From IMG/VR virus record IMGVR_UViG_3300018421_000013, positions 1 through 64,000 of that record: DNA of 64,000 bases; one strand, written 5' to 3'. Positions 61,613 through 64,000 of the stretch are shown here, one piece after another. Source of the stretch: a virus. The translations under genes were made by a program, and so were the position numbers. A model generated the notes under the pieces. It was given only the letters and a program-made list of their open reading frames with translations, was not told the origin of the DNA and ran no database searches. Each line of letters starts with the position of its first letter. Positions within the stretch are counted from its first letter, which is position 1.

Positions 61613-61729
61613 TATCACAGGTTCACATTGATAGACATTGAGAATATGATTCCTTTTGAACGGGATTTGTATATTGAGATGTTAGCTGATAAAGTAAAAA
61701 GAGAAAACGAGCAAAGAAAGAATGGGTAA
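61550..61729 (+). CDS. -1 frame extension of gp26 (gp26 fusion C-terminus), 59 aa
   Basis: After the slip, 59 codons follow before TAA: YAGLSYTDLYLHYKLNFDVT, then Q-Y-H-R-F-T-L-I-D-I-E and LYIEMLADKVKRENEQRKNG. The frame is closed upstream by TAG at 61529, and its first ATG is codon 33 without a ribosome site, so it cannot easily be translated alone. The peptide is rich in Tyr/Leu and then charged, like the T part of GT chaperones. Its stop overlaps the tape-measure ATG by 8 bases. The expected fusion has about 293 residues. Confidence 0.7.
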   Translation, partial: YAGLSYTDLYLHYKLNFDVTQYHRFTLIDIENMIPFERDLYIEMLADKVKRENEQRKNG

Positions 61730-64000
61730 AGCAAAAGCAGCAAGGGCAGCATTTAAAAGTCTTAGGAAAGGTAAAAAACTTCGTAAGAAAAAAGGTGCTG
61801 CCGCAAAAAATATTAAAGGTGGTGCTGCTGCGGGTGCGTTAGGAGGACTCGGCGCTGCTATTAATGAGATGATGAGTGGTGATGAAGCAAAAGAAATGCA
61901 AACGCTCCCAGCAACTGTTACTCAAGCTGCAGCCAACACTGAAAAAGCAAAAAAACGCGAGCGAACCGAATTTAATGCTGCCGATGTACTGGAAGGCACG
62001 CTCATTCCTCGTCAAGACATCATACCTGAACTTGGACCAGAAGAAGGACAATATTCACAACACTTAAATCTCATCATTGAAAGAGTAGCTCGATTAGAAG
62101 AAGAAGTATACAGGCAAAGCTTATTATTAAATAAAGTAGCATCAATTATTGATGAACAAACTGAGTTCCAAAAATCTGAATCAATTAAAGAAGAAAGACG
62201 ATATGACGAGGAGCAAGTAGAAGAACAATCTACTGTCAGTAAAATCATTGATGCTGGTGTTGGAATGGCAAAAGCTTATGGTGCTGCAGCGGGAGTAAAG
62301 TATGGTGCAATAGCAGGCATGGCTGCGTTGTGGGCAGGCAGTGAAGTAGCGGCCGATGAACTAGAAGATAATACTACTCCAATGGATGATGTATTTGATA
62401 CATTAGAGTTTGTTGAAGAAACAGCACTTAAAGCAACAATGGGTGTTGCTGCATTAAGAGGAACACCTGTTGGACCTAAAGTAGCTGAAGCTGCGAAAGG
62501 GATGGCAGAAAAAACAAAAGCTAAGGCAGTAAAAGCTTCATCTCCATTAGTTAAAGGCGTTAAGAATGTCGCCGGTGTTGCTAAAGACTTGAAAACAGAT
62601 TTAATGAAAGGACCGGGTGCTAAACCTCCTAGCACACAGCTTACTGTAGTTAAACCAAAAACACCCATGATTGGAACAACTCCAAACGCTGCAAAAGCTA
62701 TCCCACCGCAAATTAATAATGCTGCAAAATATCAAAAATATCTTGCAAACATGAAATCAGCGCAGGGTTTGATTACTAAAATTTCTAAGAAAGCCGGTGA
62801 ATGGACTACCGCAACACAGAATTTTATTAAAAGCTTACCATCACGATTTGCTCAATTTATAAAGTTTTTAGGTAAGAACATCGTTAAGTGGGCTTTAATA
62901 ATTGAAGCTATTATGTTTATGATTCGTTCTACAGAATTATTATTACTCGGAAGCATTACTGAAGAAGAATGGCATAAAGGTAATAAAGAACAGATCAATA
63001 AAATTATATCTTTATTTGGTGCACCGTGGGTCATTGCTAAAATTGGATTCTTAGTTGGTAGCGTAATACCAGTGTTAGGAAATGCGGCAGGCGGTGTTGC
63101 TGGTCTTATTATTGGTGTTATTTGGGGAGATAAAATCTATACCGCAATTGGAATGGATAAACTAGTCAGTGCATTATACGACTTTATTGTATTGGGTAAA
63201 ACCGATGGTCTTAAATCTTGTTGGAATGGATTAGTAAGCTGGGTGACTAAAGAACTTCCGGCAATGATGGCAGAAGCTGCAAAAGATGTAGCTTTAGCTG
63301 CAACTGGCGTTGATATCGCCATGACCGAAGAAGAATTAGCAGAAAATTATGGTGAAGGAACATCAACGGCAGATATTTTACTCAAGGCCGGTGAAGGTAT
63401 TGGCACAGATGAAGATGCTATTCTTGGTGCATTGAATAGAGTTAAAACAAAACAAGATTGGATACAATTGCAACAAGATTTTAAAGCGATAAATGAGGAT
63501 CAAACATTAGATGAATATTTACAAGATGAGCTTAGTGTTAATGAATATGAAAAAGCAATGGATATGGTTGACACAAATCTTGGGCTTCCTCCAAAAATCC
63601 GCGTCAATACTAAAGGTGGTGTTGTTAGATTAACCAAAGAACAAATAATCGATGGGATACAGACCAAAACGATTAATCGTTTTGCAGGTGAAAGAGCTCT
63701 TGTAAAATTAGAAGAAAAGATTGCAGAGTCTCCAGTCAATGAAGAAACACCTATGTCGCAAAACGTTATCATTGGTGCTGATGGATCTGAATGGAAAGTT
63801 GGAGATCCTCAAAGACCGGCACCAACGATTGGTATGGAAATTCCTGATGGTCAAGTACGTAGTACTAATAACATTACGTACACACCGGCAGAAGATAGAG
63901 GAGGGGATCTTATTGTAGTTAAGCAACCTGCTCGTAGTGTTGTAACTAATCAAGGAATCCCAATAGGACAAAAGGTCCCGCTTGAGACGAGACCTTCTGC
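61722..64000 (+). CDS. tail tape-measure/hub protein, C-terminus beyond window
   Basis: The frame runs from ATG at 61722 (MGKAKAARAAFKSLRKGKKL) to the right edge, 759 codons with no stop. Residues 1-50 are very basic with an Ala/Gly stretch; residues 95-165 are an acidic coiled coil (LNLIIERVARLEEEVYRQSL). Two hydrophobic segments lie at about residues 386-408 (IVKWALIIEAIMFMIRSTEL) and 430-470 (VIAKIGFLVGSVIPVLGNAA and on), as in tape measures that enter the host membrane. Residues about 557-615 resemble one annexin repeat (GEGIGTDEDAILGALNRVK). By position after gp26 it corresponds to T4 gp29, the tail-length protein. Confidence 0.75.
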   Translation, partial: MGKAKAARAAFKSLRKGKKLRKKKGAAAKNIKGGAAAGALGGLGAAINEMMSGDEAKEMQTLPATVTQAAANTEKAKKRERTEFNAADVLEGTLIPRQDIIPELGPEEGQYSQHLNLIIERVARLEEEVYRQSLLLNKVASIIDEQTEFQKSESIKEERRYDEEQVEEQSTVSKIIDAGVGMAKAYGAAAGVKYGAIAGMAALWAGSEVAADELEDNTTPMDDVFDTLEFVEETALKATMGVAALRGTPVGPKVAEAAKGMAEKTKAKAVKASSPLVKGVKNVAGVAKDLKTDLMKGPGAKPPSTQLTVVKPKTPMIGTTPNAAKAIPPQINNAAKYQKYLANMKSAQGLITKISKKAGEWTTATQNFIKSLPSRFAQFIKFLGKNIVKWALIIEAIMFMIRSTELLLLGSITEEEWHKGNKEQINKIISLFGAPWVIAKIGFLVGSVIPVLGNAAGGVAGLIIGVIWGDKIYTAIGMDKLVSALYDFIVLGKTDGLKSCWNGLVSWVTKELPAMMAEAAKDVALAATGVDIAMTEEELAENYGEGTSTADILLKAGEGIGTDEDAILGALNRVKTKQDWIQLQQDFKAINEDQTLDEYLQDELSVNEYEKAMDMVDTNLGLPPKIRVNTKGGVVRLTKEQIIDGIQTKTINRFAGERALVKLEEKIAESPVNEETPMSQNVIIGADGSEWKVGDPQRPAPTIGMEIPDGQVRSTNNITYTPAEDRGGDLIVVKQPARSVVTNQGIPIGQKVPLETRPS

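Noticed and set aside
61640-61729. Independent start for the -1 frame after gp26
   Set aside because: The first in-frame ATG comes at codon 33 with no ribosome site, so it would make only a fragment; frameshift is the simpler reading.

Overview
The window is a contiguous piece of a T4-like (myovirus) phage genome. By eye it is AT-rich. The DNA reads almost entirely as virion structure, packaging and assembly genes, densely packed with 1-4 base or longer overlaps and no gap of 300 bases. The T4 order gp13-gp14-gp15-gp16-gp17-gp18-gp19-gp20 is intact, and gp25-gp6-gp7-like, gp5-like, gp27-like, gp53 and gp48 form a baseplate block. The DUF4815-type fibre/baseplate protein, the very long repeat-rich fibre genes, the iron/2-oxoglutarate oxygenases and the missing lysozyme domain in the spike resemble marine T4-like phages (cyanophage or pelagiphage relatives) more than enteric T4. 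The host cannot be read from the window; a marine bacterium is an inference. No tRNA, integrase, attachment site, insertion sequence or CRISPR array was seen.

Layout. Bases 1-58355 are coded on the minus strand, read here from right to left: baseplate (gp48, gp53, gp27-like, gp5-like spike, gp25, gp6, gp7-like, gp8; 58355 to 46435), then a fibre and adhesin region (46429 to 19899) with a 1708-aa DUF4815 protein, a 923-aa protein, fibres of 1719, 384, 1392 and 933 aa, two S74-type self-cleaving chaperone proteins, an ILEI/PANDER-like domain protein and several tiny helical proteins. A small cluster with two glycosyltransferase-like proteins follows (19742 to 17265), then neck, terminase, sheath, tube and portal (17250 to 8133). 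Downstream of the portal, where T4 has its prohead genes, lie a collagen-like protein, a degenerate stand-alone Hint protein and four further structural or unknown proteins; the last runs off the left edge. From 58387 the strand switches to plus: gp4-type head-completion nuclease, a small membrane protein, a second oxygenase, an unidentified conserved protein, a gp54-like tube-fold protein, gp26 and a tape-measure-like protein that runs off the right edge.

Expression. Most transcription-unit starts carry a T4-type late promoter box (TATAAATA or a one-base variant), usually 23-28 bases before the start codon and often overlapping the stop codon of the gene before. Where the leader is longer it tends to hold a palindrome or hairpin. 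The gp26 gene ends in a run of seven T residues in the right register for -1 slippage. This is followed after 8 bases by a perfect 9-bp inverted repeat, and a 59-codon -1 frame without its own start codon runs into the tape-measure gene. This has the same layout as the lambda G/GT frameshift and is the strongest candidate for an undescribed mechanism here.

A second theme is possible modification of the virion: two 2-oxoglutarate/iron oxygenases of the prolyl-hydroxylase type, a 49-triplet collagen-like protein, a polyproline-rich baseplate/fibre protein and two glycosyltransferase-like proteins are all encoded among the structural genes.
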